Shown here: positions 39,911 to 47,853 of the stretch, piece by piece
Numbering within the stretch: the stretch's first letter is position 1
Layout: every line of letters begins with the position of its first letter
Assembly (NCBI RefSeq): GCF_003119195.2
Contig: NZ_CP022261.1
Span: 124,001 to 188,000, forward strand
Reading direction: 5' to 3'
Length of the DNA stretch: 64,000 nucleotides
DNA from: Azospirillum baldaniorum
Lineage (GTDB): Bacteria; Pseudomonadota; Alphaproteobacteria; Azospirillales; Azospirillaceae
Position numbers and translations under genes: made by a program
Notes under the pieces: model-generated
The model's input: the letters and a program-made list of their open reading frames with translations, nothing else
The model's database searches: none
Told to the model about the DNA's origin: nothing

Positions 39911-40165
39911 TGGGCGCCCAGTGTTTTGGGTTGGGCGCCCAGGCACGGAGATTGGACGCCCACCGGGCGCCCGCTTCGGAATGTTGGGCGCCCAATGCCA
40001 ACCCTCTGACCGGAAACAATTTTTCCGCTCCACCCCCGAATGCTGGGCGTCCAGTGGGCGCCCAGTTCGAAAAGCTGGGCGCCCAAACCTAACCTTATGA
40101 CCTGAAACATTATTTCCGATCACGGCCCGATGGTTGGGCGCCCAAATCGAAAAATTGGGCGCCCA
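39911..40165. repeat. Helically phased palindrome array, right block
   Basis: Exact TGGGCGCCCA copies start at 39911, 39932, 39985, 40055, 40076, 40135 and 40156, with variants TGGACGCCCA (39953), CGGGCGCCCG (39964) and TGGGCGTCCA (40044). Steps are 21, 21, 11, 21, 59, 11, 21, 59 and 21 bp. The variant at 39964 keeps dyad symmetry through paired changes. Segments 39985-40144 and 38991-39150 align with similar spacers, and the spacer AATCGAAAAAT is identical at 39204 and 40145. Confidence 0.9.
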
Positions 40166-40240
40166 GCCTTCCGCCGGTGCTCGAACGCCCATACCAACCC
40201 CGGCTACCGTACTGCCATCGGTTCTTCAGACAGCCCCGGC

Positions 40241-41833
40241 ATGGCAAAGCGATCATCACCCTCCCCGATGGCGGACGCGCCGCGACCACCGCCCGACGAC
40301 GGCGACGAGAACGGCATCCACCGCCTCAACTTCAAGGGAACGGCTCCCGCGAAGGAGATGGCGCGCCGATTGGCCGACCTGTCACGGGCGAACCGCGAGG
40401 CCGATGCCGCCGGTCTGCTGGACCTGCTCGCCGCCGATCAGGGGTTGGCCGTGGTCGGCGATCCGCTGACCGTGCGCGTCGCCAATCTGGTGCGCGACGG
40501 GGCGGCGACCGTCCGATTGTTGGTCGCGGCCCTGCTGAAGGAAGGGTCGGGCGACGTCGAACTTCATCCGCCAGGCGCGCTTCAGGAGCTGGAGCGCCGC
40601 CTGGGCGAGATGGCGGCGGATCTCGCCGATGCCCGGCGCCGGGGCGAGGAGAACGCCGCCCATGCGAGCGATCTGCAGCGCCGCCTGACGGTGGCCGACC
40701 AGGCGCTTGGCGCGGCGCACGCGCGGATCACCGAGCTCGAGGGGGTGCTGGAGGCGGCGCGGCAAAGCCTGCTCCAGGCGGAACGGATGGCGGCGGAACA
40801 TCCGTCCGCGCGGACGATGGGCGCGCCGGTTCATGGATCGCCGAGCGCCCGCCTTGGAGGTGCCGGGAATGGGAATATCCCGGGAATGGTTTCCGCTCCG
40901 GATGCCGCCGACCGGTCCGGCACCGATGTCCGCGCCGATCGGCCCGTAACGCCGCCGGCCTCGCCGCAGTCGACGCTGGGCGGCAGGGTCGACCGCTTCT
41001 GCAAGGCGGTTCTGCGCGGCACCAGGAACGCCGCGATGGTCCTCATCGCCAGCACCGCGGCCATGGCCATCCTCGGCGTTGTCATGACCCAGAGCAACGG
41101 CGTCACGGCGCCGCCGAGCGAAGCCGACAGCCGGGAGGCGCCGATGCTGCTTGGGCTGTCGTCCGCCGGAGGGGAGGGCGATGCCGGTCGCAGCGTGCTT
41201 CCCGGCCTCGCGGCTCCGCCGACCGCAACGCCGGCGGCGGCCATCGAGGTGGCCTCGTTGCCACCCGCCGCGCCGTCGAAACCATCGCCGGCCTTCGGAG
41301 GGCAATCGGCACCGCCACCGGCTGCGGAAAAGGCTGCGGCCGAGACCAAGCCGGTCGATCGCTCGCCGTCACCGCCGCCGGCGTTGCCGCCGCCGGACGC
41401 CGCACCGGCTCCAGCGTCGCCACCCTTCATCGCCGTGCCGGCGGCGCCGACCCCTTCGGTCGACCCCGAGGCCGTGCGCCGCCTCGCCGACATATTGGAC
41501 CAGGCCGACCGGACGCTGGAGCGGCTGAGCGCGGTGGAGACGGAGCTGGGCAAGCGCCTGGCCGGCCTGCCCGCCGCATCCGCCCCAGCGCCGGACAAGC
41601 CGAAGGACGCGCCCAAGACAGCCTCCAGCGGCCCCAAGGCGGCCCCCGCCAAGCCGCGCGCGGACGCCCGGCGGCGCGTGGCCGACATCCGGGACGACGA
41701 AACCCTGGCGCGGGCGGCGCAAAGGCACGGCGTCCGGCTGGAGCGCATCTACGACCTGAACCCGGCTCTGGAAGCCGTGCCTCCAGACGTGCCTTTGACC
41801 AAGGGACAGGTCTGGATTCCGAACGATTTCTGA
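40241..41833 (+). CDS. Plasmid-encoded coiled-coil, single-TM protein with LysM-like end
   Basis: The 530-residue protein is of unknown family. The N-terminal third (IHRLNFKGTAPAKEMARRLA) leads into a coiled-coil stretch ~105-205 (ELERRLGEMAADLADARRRG). One transmembrane helix lies ~268-288 (AAMVLIASTAAMAILGVVMT), then a long Pro/Ala-rich segment, and a final ~50-residue domain (DDETLARAAQRHGVRLERIY, then KGQVWIPNDF) similar in layout to LysM. If the LysM-like end is periplasmic, the protein would link a cytoplasmic coiled coil to the cell wall. ATG at 40241 is the first methionine after the palindrome array. It is followed by MobC and relaxase genes. Confidence 0.65.
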   Translation: MAKRSSPSPMADAPRPPPDDGDENGIHRLNFKGTAPAKEMARRLADLSRANREADAAGLLDLLAADQGLAVVGDPLTVRVANLVRDGAATVRLLVAALLKEGSGDVELHPPGALQELERRLGEMAADLADARRRGEENAAHASDLQRRLTVADQALGAAHARITELEGVLEAARQSLLQAERMAAEHPSARTMGAPVHGSPSARLGGAGNGNIPGMVSAPDAADRSGTDVRADRPVTPPASPQSTLGGRVDRFCKAVLRGTRNAAMVLIASTAAMAILGVVMTQSNGVTAPPSEADSREAPMLLGLSSAGGEGDAGRSVLPGLAAPPTATPAAAIEVASLPPAAPSKPSPAFGGQSAPPPAAEKAAAETKPVDRSPSPPPALPPPDAAPAPASPPFIAVPAAPTPSVDPEAVRRLADILDQADRTLERLSAVETELGKRLAGLPAASAPAPDKPKDAPKTASSGPKAAPAKPRADARRRVADIRDDETLARAAQRHGVRLERIYDLNPALEAVPPDVPLTKGQVWIPNDF

Positions 41834-42004
41834 GCCGTGGGTGGCGATCGGATGCATTTTCCGCCGCCGTCCGTACATAGGGTTGTCGTTTGCCCACGAA
41901 GGTTGGACTCTAGGGTTCGGTGACCGAAATCCGGGATTGCGGCGTGGGTGCCCAACCCCCATTAGGCGGTCGATGCGACAGACGTTTTGTGCAGGCAAGA
42001 TTAG
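41834..42004. other. Intergenic region upstream of mobC, candidate oriT
   Basis: This 171-bp gap precedes the MobC/relaxase pair, the usual place for an origin of transfer. It has a perfect 6+1+6 palindrome TTCGGTGACCGAA (41916-41928) inside a larger imperfect dyad. No nic consensus was recognised, so the oriT call rests on position only. Confidence 0.3.
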
Positions 42005-42682
42005 GTGCATGTCGTGACAACACATTACAGTCGTGCAAGCGCCCGCCCCGAAGGGCCTCCCTTGCCACGCGGCGAGCAGCGGAACGAGCTGGTGCAGTTC
42101 CGGATCTCGCCGAGCGAGCGGGCTCAGCTCAAGGACGCGGCGTGCCGGCGTGGTTTTCTGGACGGTGACGGGAAGCCCAACGTCAGCGGGTACCTCCGGG
42201 CCATCGTGAAGGCCGACTGCGCGGCGATGGATGGGCCCATGGACGCGCGATCCCCGGCCTCGAACCCCGCGCCGGCACGCCCAGCGCCACCGCCTCTCGC
42301 CCCGGCGGCAACCGAGGCGTTGCGCAGCATCCTCGCCCAGGTGACGGGCGCCTGCTCCAACCTCAACCAGCTCGTCCGGGACGTTCATCTGGAGAAACGC
42401 GGCTCGCGGCCTTCGGCGGAGGTGAGCGGGCTTCGCATCGAGGGCGTGCTGGTCGCCATCGAGCGGGACGTCCTCGGGCCATTGTCCCACCTTCTCGGAC
42501 GTCGCCCTGCGAAACCCGTCACCTCGTCCATTTCCACGGATCGCCCGCCGGAACCCTCCGCCGCCGTGGCGGCGCCGGCGCCCGAGGGCGCGGTGACGAG
42601 CACCGCCGAGCGCTTCCGGCGCACCGGCGGGCCCTCGCCGAAGCCGCAACGCGATTACGTGCGGCGTCCGCCGCACCGCTGA
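42005..42682 (+). CDS. mobC: MobC-like mobilisation (relaxosome) protein
   Basis: The 225-residue protein has an N-terminal ribbon-helix-helix-like segment (LVQFRISPSERAQLKDAACR, then NVSGYLRAIVKADCA) and the MobC block LAQVTGACSNLNQLVRDVHL, followed by a Pro/Ala-rich tail. MobC accessory proteins bind oriT and help the relaxase nick DNA. GTG at 42005 or 42014 is the start; neither has a strong ribosome-binding site. The relaxase gene follows 14 bp downstream. Confidence 0.82.
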   Translation: MHVVTTHYSRASARPEGPPLPRGEQRNELVQFRISPSERAQLKDAACRRGFLDGDGKPNVSGYLRAIVKADCAAMDGPMDARSPASNPAPARPAPPPLAPAATEALRSILAQVTGACSNLNQLVRDVHLEKRGSRPSAEVSGLRIEGVLVAIERDVLGPLSHLLGRRPAKPVTSSISTDRPPEPSAAVAAPAPEGAVTSTAERFRRTGGPSPKPQRDYVRRPPHR

Positions 42683-42696
42683 TCCGGAGACCGAAC

Positions 42697-43827
42697 GTGA
42701 GCCTGAACCTGCAAAGCGCGTTGCGCGCGGCCCTTCTCGAGCGGGCGGGCATCGCCGCCGGGGCGCAGCGCCGCGGCCTGCGGCCCTGCGTCGTCAAGTC
42801 GATCGGTGCCGGACGCCGCACCAGGGCCTCGGTGGCGCGGCTGGTGGACTACATCGCGCGCGCCGACCGGCTGGCCCCCGAGGACTTCGCCGCGGAGCAG
42901 AAGGCCGCACTTGCCGACGGCGCGGCGATCCGTCCGGGCGATGCCGTCGCCGTCTTCGACGAGTGGAGCCGCCCGGTCCCGCCGCAGGAGATCGACGCCG
43001 TTCTGGCGTCCTGGCCGTCCATGGAGGGCCCCGATGATCACCGGGTCCGCGCGCGTCATCTGGTCTTCACGGTTCCCGTCGACCATCCGGCCGATGCCCC
43101 GCGCGTGGAGATCGCCGTGGCCTCGGCGATCCGCGAGACTCTGGCGGTGTGGGACAACACGGTGCTTTGGGCCTTGCACACCGATCACGCCGATCATCCG
43201 CATGTCCATGCGGTGATCGGCACCCCGCCCGACGCTCCGCTGCGCCTCGATCGCGACGGGCTGGTCCTCGACGCCTTGCGCGCGGCGCTTGCCCGCAACG
43301 CCCGGGCCAGCGGCTTCGACGTCAGCGCCGAGCGACGCTGCGACCGCCCGGACGCGGAGCCGCCGCTGATGAAGGAACTCGACAATCTGCAGCGCCGCGT
43401 CCCGAACTGGACCGCCGCGTGGGGGTCCGGCTACATCGAGCGGGCGCAGGCCGGTCGGGACGGTCTCCCCATCGATCCCACCGCAGCTGCCCGGTCCCGC
43501 GACGCGATGGCGGCGGAAGACCCGAAGCTGGCGGCCTGGTACGCCGCCCATCGCCCGCTGGCCTTCGGCGATCCCGGGGAATCGAGCTGGGAGGCCGCCC
43601 GGGCAAGCGCGACCGATGCGAAAGCCTCGCGCGACCGCGCCGCCCGCCGTCACGGACTCGCCGTTCTGGCCGACACCGTGGATCGGACCTTCCCCGCCGG
43701 AGACGCGGACCATCTCGTGCACGCCATCCGCGCGCGTGTGGAACGCATGGCCGCCGCGATGCCGCCGGAGCGTGCCGGCACACCCTCGCAGCCACGCCGG
43801 GAACGTCGGGACGGGCGTGTCCGCTGA
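42697..43827 (+). CDS. Relaxase (MobA/VirD2-like) of a mobilisable plasmid
   Basis: The 376-residue protein has the N-terminal SIGAGRRTRASVARLVDYIA segment and the HUH metal-binding motif in VLWALHTDHADHPHVHAVIG, diagnostic of single-strand-nicking relaxases. The catalytic Tyr is likely the one in VDYIAR, judging by position. GTG at 42697 has CGGAG ~8 nt upstream. It is short for the family, with no primase or helicase domain, suggesting a mobilisable rather than self-transmissible plasmid unless transfer genes lie outside the window. It pairs with MobC directly upstream. Confidence 0.87.
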   Translation: MSLNLQSALRAALLERAGIAAGAQRRGLRPCVVKSIGAGRRTRASVARLVDYIARADRLAPEDFAAEQKAALADGAAIRPGDAVAVFDEWSRPVPPQEIDAVLASWPSMEGPDDHRVRARHLVFTVPVDHPADAPRVEIAVASAIRETLAVWDNTVLWALHTDHADHPHVHAVIGTPPDAPLRLDRDGLVLDALRAALARNARASGFDVSAERRCDRPDAEPPLMKELDNLQRRVPNWTAAWGSGYIERAQAGRDGLPIDPTAAARSRDAMAAEDPKLAAWYAAHRPLAFGDPGESSWEAARASATDAKASRDRAARRHGLAVLADTVDRTFPAGDADHLVHAIRARVERMAAAMPPERAGTPSQPRRERRDGRVR

Positions 43828-43910
43828 CTGGTGCACGCGGGTGCTCGAACGGCGAATCCCTGCGTCGCTACGCTGCCTCCATCGTCCATTCTATGAGCTG
43901 GAGGCAAGAC

Positions 43911-44894
43911 ATGGGATACGGCCGCGGTGACCGCCGGGGTGATGACCGCCGGGGAGATGATCGGCGCGATGACGGGCGTGCGGGGGAGCGTTCCGGCGCC
44001 GACCGGAGCGCGCGCGGCGGAAGCGACGACCGCTCCGGTCGGTCGACCGACCGAGGGCGGGGCGACCGGAACGATCGAGGCGACCACGGGCGCAGCGCGG
44101 AGGATCGCGGCGCACGCGGTCGGAGCGACCGCGACCGGAACGAACGGGGCGATCGTGGCCGCGGCGGAGAGGATCGCGGCAACGGGCGAGGTCGTGGAGA
44201 CCGCGGCCGAGCCGACGACCGAACTCCGACCGATCCGGGGCGCAGCGAGATCGAACTGGTCGGCACCGTCGCGGGAGAGCCGACCTACAGCCAGGGCCGC
44301 AAGGTCGCGTCGCTCTGGCTGTCGGTGCACACCCAGGTCCAACTCGAGGGCGCCGACCGGGACATCCGGGGCTACCACCCGATCAGCGTCTGGGGCGATC
44401 TCGCCACCGACCTTCGCGACGAGTTCCGCGAAGGCGACATCGTCCGGGTCCATGGCCGGATCGCTTACGAGCCGGGGGAGGGCGACCGCGACCCGCAGCG
44501 TGTCCGGGTGAAGGTCGACGCCGACTTCGGCTCGATCGGTCGGATTCCGGACGACGAGGCCAAGGGGGTCCAGGATTGCAACCGCGTTCATCTGGAAGGC
44601 GTCGTCCACGGCGATCCACGCTTCAGCGAAGGCCGGGGCGACAAGGCGGCTTATCTGGCCTTCGATCTGGAAACCGTGGTCGAGGCGCCGGACGGCAGAC
44701 AGAGCCGGGCCTGCCACGAGGTCGTGGTGTGGGACCGGGCGGCCATCGAGGCGAACGGCTTCGTCAACGACGGCGTGCGCGTCGAGATCACCGACGCGCG
44801 CCTGCAGTACATGCCCACGCGGCGTGACGGCAAGGACTTCGCTCCCCGGATCATGGCCGACGATCTGGCCGGCCGCGTGGCTCCGGCCGCGTGA
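43911..44894 (+). CDS. Two-OB-fold single-stranded DNA-binding-like protein with Arg/Asp/Gly-rich N-terminal tail
   Basis: The 327-residue protein starts with ~110 residues of almost pure Arg/Asp/Gly (GYGRGDRRGDDRRGDDRRDD and so on). Two OB-fold domains follow: ELVGTVAGEPTYSQGRKVAS, then VWGDLATDLRDEFREGDIVR near 120-195, and VHLEGVVHGDPRFSEGRGDK, then HEVVVWDRAAIEANGF near 220-305. SSB proteins normally carry one OB fold and an acidic C-terminal tail; here the disordered tail is N-terminal and zwitterionic. ATG at 43911 has GGAGG ~7 nt upstream. It sits after the relaxase, consistent with a role in handling transferred or replicating single strands. Confidence 0.75.
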   Translation: MGYGRGDRRGDDRRGDDRRDDGRAGERSGADRSARGGSDDRSGRSTDRGRGDRNDRGDHGRSAEDRGARGRSDRDRNERGDRGRGGEDRGNGRGRGDRGRADDRTPTDPGRSEIELVGTVAGEPTYSQGRKVASLWLSVHTQVQLEGADRDIRGYHPISVWGDLATDLRDEFREGDIVRVHGRIAYEPGEGDRDPQRVRVKVDADFGSIGRIPDDEAKGVQDCNRVHLEGVVHGDPRFSEGRGDKAAYLAFDLETVVEAPDGRQSRACHEVVVWDRAAIEANGFVNDGVRVEITDARLQYMPTRRDGKDFAPRIMADDLAGRVAPAA

Positions 44895-44901
44895 CCCGGC
44901 C

Positions 44902-45342
44902 ATGATGTGGACCGTGGTCGGCTTCGATCCGGGCGCCCGCACGGGGCTGGTCGACCACGTCGACGGCGGAAGCACGCTCGAGGCGGCCCGCGAGGCGCGC
45001 CGAAGAAGCGGTTTCTCCGACTTCCTCTGCGTGGCCGTCTACCGTGGCCGCCTGGAGCCCTCCGCCCTGGTTCAGGACATCGATGCGTTCCTGCTCGGGA
45101 GCGGGGCACGGGCCGCGCCGAACGGTGAGGTGGCGGGCGAACACACGGTGGTGGCATACTGGCGGTACAGCGGCGACGTCCTGACGTCGGCCGCTGCGCA
45201 CACCCGGGCGGCTACGGGGCTCGCCGCGATGGGGCTGGTGCAGTTGCGCGTGGCGCCGCCGCACGAGTTGCAGGTGGTGGCCGCCTTCCCGGGACACATC
45301 GAGCCGTCGCTGACGGCAGAGGCTTTGGCGGACGACTGGTGA
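44902..45342 (+). CDS. Hypothetical plasmid protein
   Basis: The 146-residue protein is of unknown family. The start MMWTVVGFDPGARTGLVDHV resembles the first Asp motif of RuvC/RNase-H-fold proteins, but the other motifs are not seen. The rest (SDFLCVAVYRGRLEPSALVQ, THVAYW-like centre) gives no clue. Its stop overlaps the next start (TGATG), so it is translationally coupled to the 45342 gene. Confidence 0.55.
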   Translation: MMWTVVGFDPGARTGLVDHVDGGSTLEAAREARRRSGFSDFLCVAVYRGRLEPSALVQDIDAFLLGSGARAAPNGEVAGEHTVVAYWRYSGDVLTSAAAHTRAATGLAAMGLVQLRVAPPHELQVVAAFPGHIEPSLTAEALADDW

Positions 45343-46406
45343 TGGGGATGGACAGGGCGTTTGGGAGTGAACAGACCGCAGTGCCTTTTGCGTCCGCGCG
45401 CTCCTTTCGCCGGCCGGGAGCCGGCTTGGGCGTGCCGGAGCAGGTCGCGGCCCTGCGGGTGGAGAAACTCCTGGTCCGGCTGGCCGACCCTTTCCATCCG
45501 GAGCGCCGGATGAGCCGTCGCTTGCCCGCCGCGGCGCTCACCGTCGGCCTCGTCCGGGAGTGGAGCGACAGCGGCTACGATGTGAGCATCGCACCCGAGG
45601 CGCCGGACGGTCTCGTCGTGATCAGCCGCGTCACCAAGCCCGGCCTGGCCAAACTGTCCGCGGCGGGTCTGGAGCCGGCCTGTGTGGTCCGGGGGTCCGC
45701 CCGCTACGACGCTTTCGTCCGTCTGGCCCCCAAGGGGGACCCGCTCGGCACGGCGCCGCGGGTTCTGACCGCCGCCGCCAGGCTCGTGACGGCCATCGCC
45801 GGCCAGGACCCGCGCGCCGTGCACTGGCAGCGCGGAGGCATGGTCGTCGGAACGAAGAGGCAGCTCTCCGGCGGGCCGCCGGTCAAGTTGTATGCCGACG
45901 ACGGCGGACTCGCCCCGGCCGGCCGGATGCTTCTGGAGCGGGCCGCGGATGTCGTGGAGGGGGTCGAAGACAGCCGGAGCATGGCCTATGAAGGCGCTGT
46001 GGACCCTATCGGCGAGCTGGACGGCATCGCGGGGTACAACGGCCCGCTCGCCGAGGAGCAGGCCCGGCAGGTCTACGAGCAGCAGGCCGCCATCTCGCGC
46101 TATTACGGCCTGACCGATCCGGACGCCGTCGACCGCGTCGTCGCCGTCGCGGCGCTGAAGGCCGGAGCCGATCCGGACCGCGTACGGGCGATCATCCGGG
46201 CCGGGTCTCCCGACCTCGTCCGGCGGCATCGGGCCGTGAAGCCGTACCTGGCCTCGCTGGTGGCCGACGCGCTCGCCTCCCCGGAGGTGCGCCGGCACAT
46301 TGAGCAGCAGCTGCAGCGCTACAGCAAACTGTCGTCGCTGATCGACACCAAGCTCACCTCGGTGCAGGCGTCCCTGCTGATCCAAGCGGAGCAGAAGGCG
46401 CCCTGA
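45342..46406 (+). CDS. Hypothetical plasmid protein, possibly primase-like
   Basis: The 354-residue protein is coupled to the upstream gene by TGATG. The centre, DPRAVHWQRGGMVVGTKRQL followed by PPVKLYADDGG, loosely recalls the catalytic block of RepB/TraC-type plasmid primases (a basic 'RxPG..N.K' segment then a hydrophobic strand), but conserved Asp motifs could not be confirmed. The C-terminal half is helical (DPDAVDRVVAVAALKAGADP, RRHIEQQLQRYSKLSSLIDT). Treat the primase idea as a hint only. Confidence 0.55.
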   Translation: MGMDRAFGSEQTAVPFASARSFRRPGAGLGVPEQVAALRVEKLLVRLADPFHPERRMSRRLPAAALTVGLVREWSDSGYDVSIAPEAPDGLVVISRVTKPGLAKLSAAGLEPACVVRGSARYDAFVRLAPKGDPLGTAPRVLTAAARLVTAIAGQDPRAVHWQRGGMVVGTKRQLSGGPPVKLYADDGGLAPAGRMLLERAADVVEGVEDSRSMAYEGAVDPIGELDGIAGYNGPLAEEQARQVYEQQAAISRYYGLTDPDAVDRVVAVAALKAGADPDRVRAIIRAGSPDLVRRHRAVKPYLASLVADALASPEVRRHIEQQLQRYSKLSSLIDTKLTSVQASLLIQAEQKAP

Positions 46407-46560
46407 CGGGAAAGGTGGCTCCATTGGCCGGGCCCACGTCGTAGCTAGGAGATGCCTGCCCTCTTGGACAGGGCCACCATAGGACACCGACGGTCCCAAG
46501 GCACCTTGCGCACCGATCATCTGATCCTATATGATGGGACCAGATGGTTTGGAGGCGGTG

Positions 46561-46998
46561 ATGCAGGTTCAGGAGATCGTGAACGTCATGGGTGGCCGCG
46601 CCACGTTCGGCCGCACCGTCGCCACGCCGATGGACCTGCAGCGCCGGATCGGCGAGGGGGTGGCCGTCGACGCCCTCGACCGGGTCGCCAGGCACGTCTA
46701 CGCCGATCCGGCGGCGCGCCGGATATTGATGAACCGCATCGTGCCGGAGGGGACGCTTAAGCGCCGCCTTCGGGAGGGACGGCTCACCCCAGCGGAGGGT
46801 GAGCGCACCGCGCGCGTGGCGAACGTCATCGCGCACGCCGAGTACGTGTGGCGCAATGTCGAGGACGCCCGGCAGTGGCTGACGACGCCGCACCCGGAAT
46901 TCGCCGACCGTGCCCCCATCGAGGTGGCCGTCGACGAGTTCGGGGCCCGGCATGTCGAGGACATCCTTGACGCGATCCTGCACGGGCTGCCCGCGTAA
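46561..46998 (+). CDS. ParS/Xre/MbcA-type antitoxin (DUF2384)
   Basis: The 145-residue antitoxin has the N-terminal helical DNA-binding part (VDALDRVARHVYADPAARRI, LMNRIVPEGTLKRRLREGRL) and the DUF2384 toxin-binding end (VIAHAEYVWRNVEDARQWLT, TPHPEFADRAPIEVAVDEFG). ATG at 46561 has GGAGG just upstream. It precedes the RES toxin gene by 3 bp, the usual antitoxin-first arrangement; such antitoxins autorepress. Confidence 0.9.
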   Translation: MQVQEIVNVMGGRATFGRTVATPMDLQRRIGEGVAVDALDRVARHVYADPAARRILMNRIVPEGTLKRRLREGRLTPAEGERTARVANVIAHAEYVWRNVEDARQWLTTPHPEFADRAPIEVAVDEFGARHVEDILDAILHGLPA

Positions 46999-47001
46999 CC
47001 C

Positions 47002-47487
47002 ATGCCATCGCACCCGACCGGCCCGTTGACGGCCTTCCGCATCGCGGATGACCGCTTCCCCCTGTTGGACGGCGGCGGGGCCTTCAAAACCGGCGGCCGC
47101 TGGAATTCCAAGGGGCGATACGTCGTCTACGCCGGGCTCGGCTTTGCCACCGCGATGCTCGAGAAACTGGCGCACACCCGAATCGGCAGAATTCCGACCG
47201 GCCAGCAGTTCGCGGAGATCTTCGTCCCAGGGCACGTCGTGGTGGAGGAGATCGGCCCCGGCGACGTAACCGGATGGGACGATTCCGGCTACGCCGCCAG
47301 CCGGGCCTATGGTGATGCGTGGTACGATAGCCGGCGTTCGGCGGTTCTGGTCGTGCCGTCGCACCCGGCCATGGGCTTCGAGCGCAACCTCCTGATCAAC
47401 CAGCTTCACCCGGATTTCGCCGACATCCGCGCGTCCCGGCCGCGGCCCGTGCTGTGGGACGCCCGCTTGTTCGCGCCGTCTCTTTGA
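47002..47487 (+). CDS. RES-domain toxin (NAD+-degrading family)
   Basis: The 161-residue RES protein has the conserved AFRIADDRFPLLDGGGAFKT, GGRWNSKGRYVVYAGLGFAT, then MLEKLAHTR and NLLINQLHPDFADIRAS, giving the Arg, Tyr, Glu and C-terminal motifs of the family. RES toxins deplete NAD+ (or modify targets by ADP-ribosylation in ParT). It is paired with the ParS-like antitoxin directly upstream; both are full length, so the module appears functional and may stabilise the replicon. Confidence 0.92.
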   Translation: MPSHPTGPLTAFRIADDRFPLLDGGGAFKTGGRWNSKGRYVVYAGLGFATAMLEKLAHTRIGRIPTGQQFAEIFVPGHVVVEEIGPGDVTGWDDSGYAASRAYGDAWYDSRRSAVLVVPSHPAMGFERNLLINQLHPDFADIRASRPRPVLWDARLFAPSL

Positions 47488-47652
47488 TGCTGTCGGAAAT
47501 CCTGGGCCTTCATATCGCGTGGGAACGGTAGGACACTCCCGCCGTCCGGCAATGCTGCGCGCCATCGGCGGATACGCCGAATCTTGATGGCGACGGTACG
47601 CTGCCGTACCATGGATGGGAGCGACCAGGATGACGGTGCGGGAGAGTGGTGC

Positions 47653-47838
47653 GTGGGCGACCTGACCATTCGGAATTTGGACGAGCCGCGCCTGATCCTG
47701 CGCGACGTCCTGGCCGGGCAGCCGGCCCCGGCGTCGGACTTGGCAGAGGCGATCCAGCGTCGCTTCCAGCGCTTCGGCGGTGTCGAGGTGCCGGACGTGC
47801 CACGCGAACCGCTGCGGGAACCGCCGACGTTCGAGTGA
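47653..47838 (+). pseudogene. FitA/VapB-like antitoxin with internal deletion
   Basis: The frame VGDLTIRNLDEPRLILRDVL starts like FitA antitoxins (GDLTIRNLD), but the ribbon-helix-helix middle (the Arg/Ala/Glu-rich segment normally after NLD) is absent. It jumps to RLILRDVLAGQPAPASDLAE, then PREPLREPPTFE. The DNA-binding fold cannot form as usual. GTG at 47653 is the inferred original start. It precedes an equally damaged PIN toxin. Confidence 0.6.
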
Positions 47839-47853
47839 CCAGGATTTCTTGTC

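Noticed and set aside
38991-40165. CRISPR array
   Set aside because: Repeat units are 10-bp palindromes at 11/21/59-bp steps with conserved spacers, not ~28-37-bp repeats with unique spacers, and no cas genes are present.
43149-43910. Upstream extension of the SSB-like frame through the relaxase gene
   Set aside because: It overlaps the relaxase coding sequence in another frame; the ATG at 43911 has a good ribosome-binding site.
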